From Heloderma charlesbogerti (lineage: Eukaryota; Chordata; Lepidosauria; Squamata; Helodermatidae): a stretch of DNA of 64,000 bases. Location: NCBI GenBank assembly GCA_026122225.1, contig JANEZZ010001491.1, forward strand, positions 186,001 through 250,000. Reading direction: 5' to 3'. Below the pieces are notes generated by a model. It was not told the DNA's origin and ran no database searches. It saw nothing but the letters and a program-made list of their open reading frames with translations. The position numbers and the translations under genes are program-made. The number at the start of each line of letters is the position of its first letter. Position 1 is the first letter of the stretch. Shown one piece after another: positions 63,701 to 64,000 of this stretch.

Positions 63701-63974
63701 GGAAGGACAGATAATGAAGCTGAAGCTCCAATATTTTGGCCACCTAATGCAAAGAGAAAACTCCCTGGAAAAGACCCTGATGCTGGGAAAGACTGAAGGC
63801 AAAAGGAGAAGGGGACGGCAGAGGATGAGATGGCTAGATAGCATCACGGATGCAATGAATATGAACTTGAGCACGCTCCGGGAGAGAACGCAGGACAGGA
63901 AGGCCTGGCGTGCTATGGTCCGTGGGGTCACGAAGAGTCGGACACGACTGAATGACTGAACAACAACAACAACA
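60751..63974 (+). mobile_element. Full-length BovB (RTE) LINE with intact target-site duplication
   Basis: 3224 bases, the usual full BovB length. The 13-base direct repeat AAATGGCCTGCCT flanks it exactly at 60738-60750 and 63975-63987. The 3' end is GACTGAACAACAACAAC. One ORF spans almost the whole element (next entry). The exact duplication and single stop point to a recent insertion. BovB is known to have moved horizontally between squamates, ruminants and other animals. Confidence 0.97.
60816..63959 (+). pseudogene. BovB endonuclease-reverse transcriptase ORF, one nonsense codon and an altered RT active site
   Basis: 1048 codons in one frame with a single TAA at 63657-63659 (codon 948); reading continues to TGA at 63957-63959. 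Order: N-terminal extension (1-107), AP endonuclease (about 108-345: CLGTWNVRSMNQGK, GISELKWTG, FIIGDWNAKVG, YTWTSPDGQYRNQIDYV, SDHELL at 338-343), linker rich in Lys (415-560), RT (about 590-830: SNYRTIALISHASK, QAGFRRGRGTRDQ, CFIHYAKAFDCVDH, GKGVRQGCILSPCLFN, RYADD ending at 795), C-terminal region with YGCESWTIRKAE and WCWRRLLRVPWTARR. The motif-A residue that should be Asp is His692 (CAC, 62889-62891). Endonuclease motifs and YADD are intact. Two other copies here read RRSDQSILKE at the stop position, so the TAA is private to this one. Confidence 0.95.
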
Positions 63975-64000
63975 AAATGGCCTGCCTACCTGCTAGGCTC

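Overview
The window is vertebrate nuclear DNA, most probably from a squamate reptile. It has spliced genes with CpG-island promoters. It also carries several BovB (RTE) retrotransposons, one essentially full-length, together with L2-type and CR1 LINEs, a DIRS-type element, hAT/mariner-type DNA elements and many palindromic MITEs. BovB in more than one subfamily alongside abundant CR1 and L2 is typical of lizards and snakes; the species cannot be told.

Only two cellular genes are supported, both on the minus strand and head-to-tail. ATF2 occupies about 1-24 kb: four coding exons (131 codons, running off the left edge), a 5'UTR exon at 7414-7488, and a CpG-island promoter near 23.3-24.0 kb, so intron 1 is about 16 kb. 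ATP5MC3 (ATP synthase c-subunit precursor) lies 4-5 kb upstream, at 28.2-34.06 kb, and is complete: four coding exons plus a non-coding first exon, encoding 143 residues, with a TATA-containing CpG-island promoter. The ATF2-ATP5MC3 order and orientation match mammals, where ATP5MC3 borders the large gene desert flanking HOXD. By synteny, 34-64 kb is probably the start of that desert; I find no cellular exon in it.

The rest is largely transposon strata. In ATF2 intron 1 a DIRS-like element (about 9.2-14.9 kb, minus) was split by a BovB copy (10556-13683, 12-bp target duplication), which was in turn split by a solo LTR (12439-12976, 5-bp duplication). A fold-back element of about 1.1 kb lies at 16.2-17.3 kb. 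In the desert an L2 copy is split by a 905-bp hAT-like element (39172-40076, 8-bp duplication) full of hairpins. A nearly intact L2-type LINE (55.6-58.8 kb, minus) has two in-frame stops. A full-length BovB (60751-63974, 13-bp duplication) has one in-frame stop and a histidine in place of the motif-A catalytic aspartate of its reverse transcriptase; a second, independent BovB copy shares that change.

The most interesting observations are: (1) ATF2 has an in-frame upstream ORF matching the N-terminal extension of human ATF2 except that the penultimate extension codon, Trp in human, is a TAG here; (2) the shared RT active-site change in the young BovB lineage; (3) the fold-back element with a hammerhead-like core in each arm; (4) several MITE types with different interiors but one common terminal module. 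I see no CRISPR array, tRNA, rRNA or bacterial gene.
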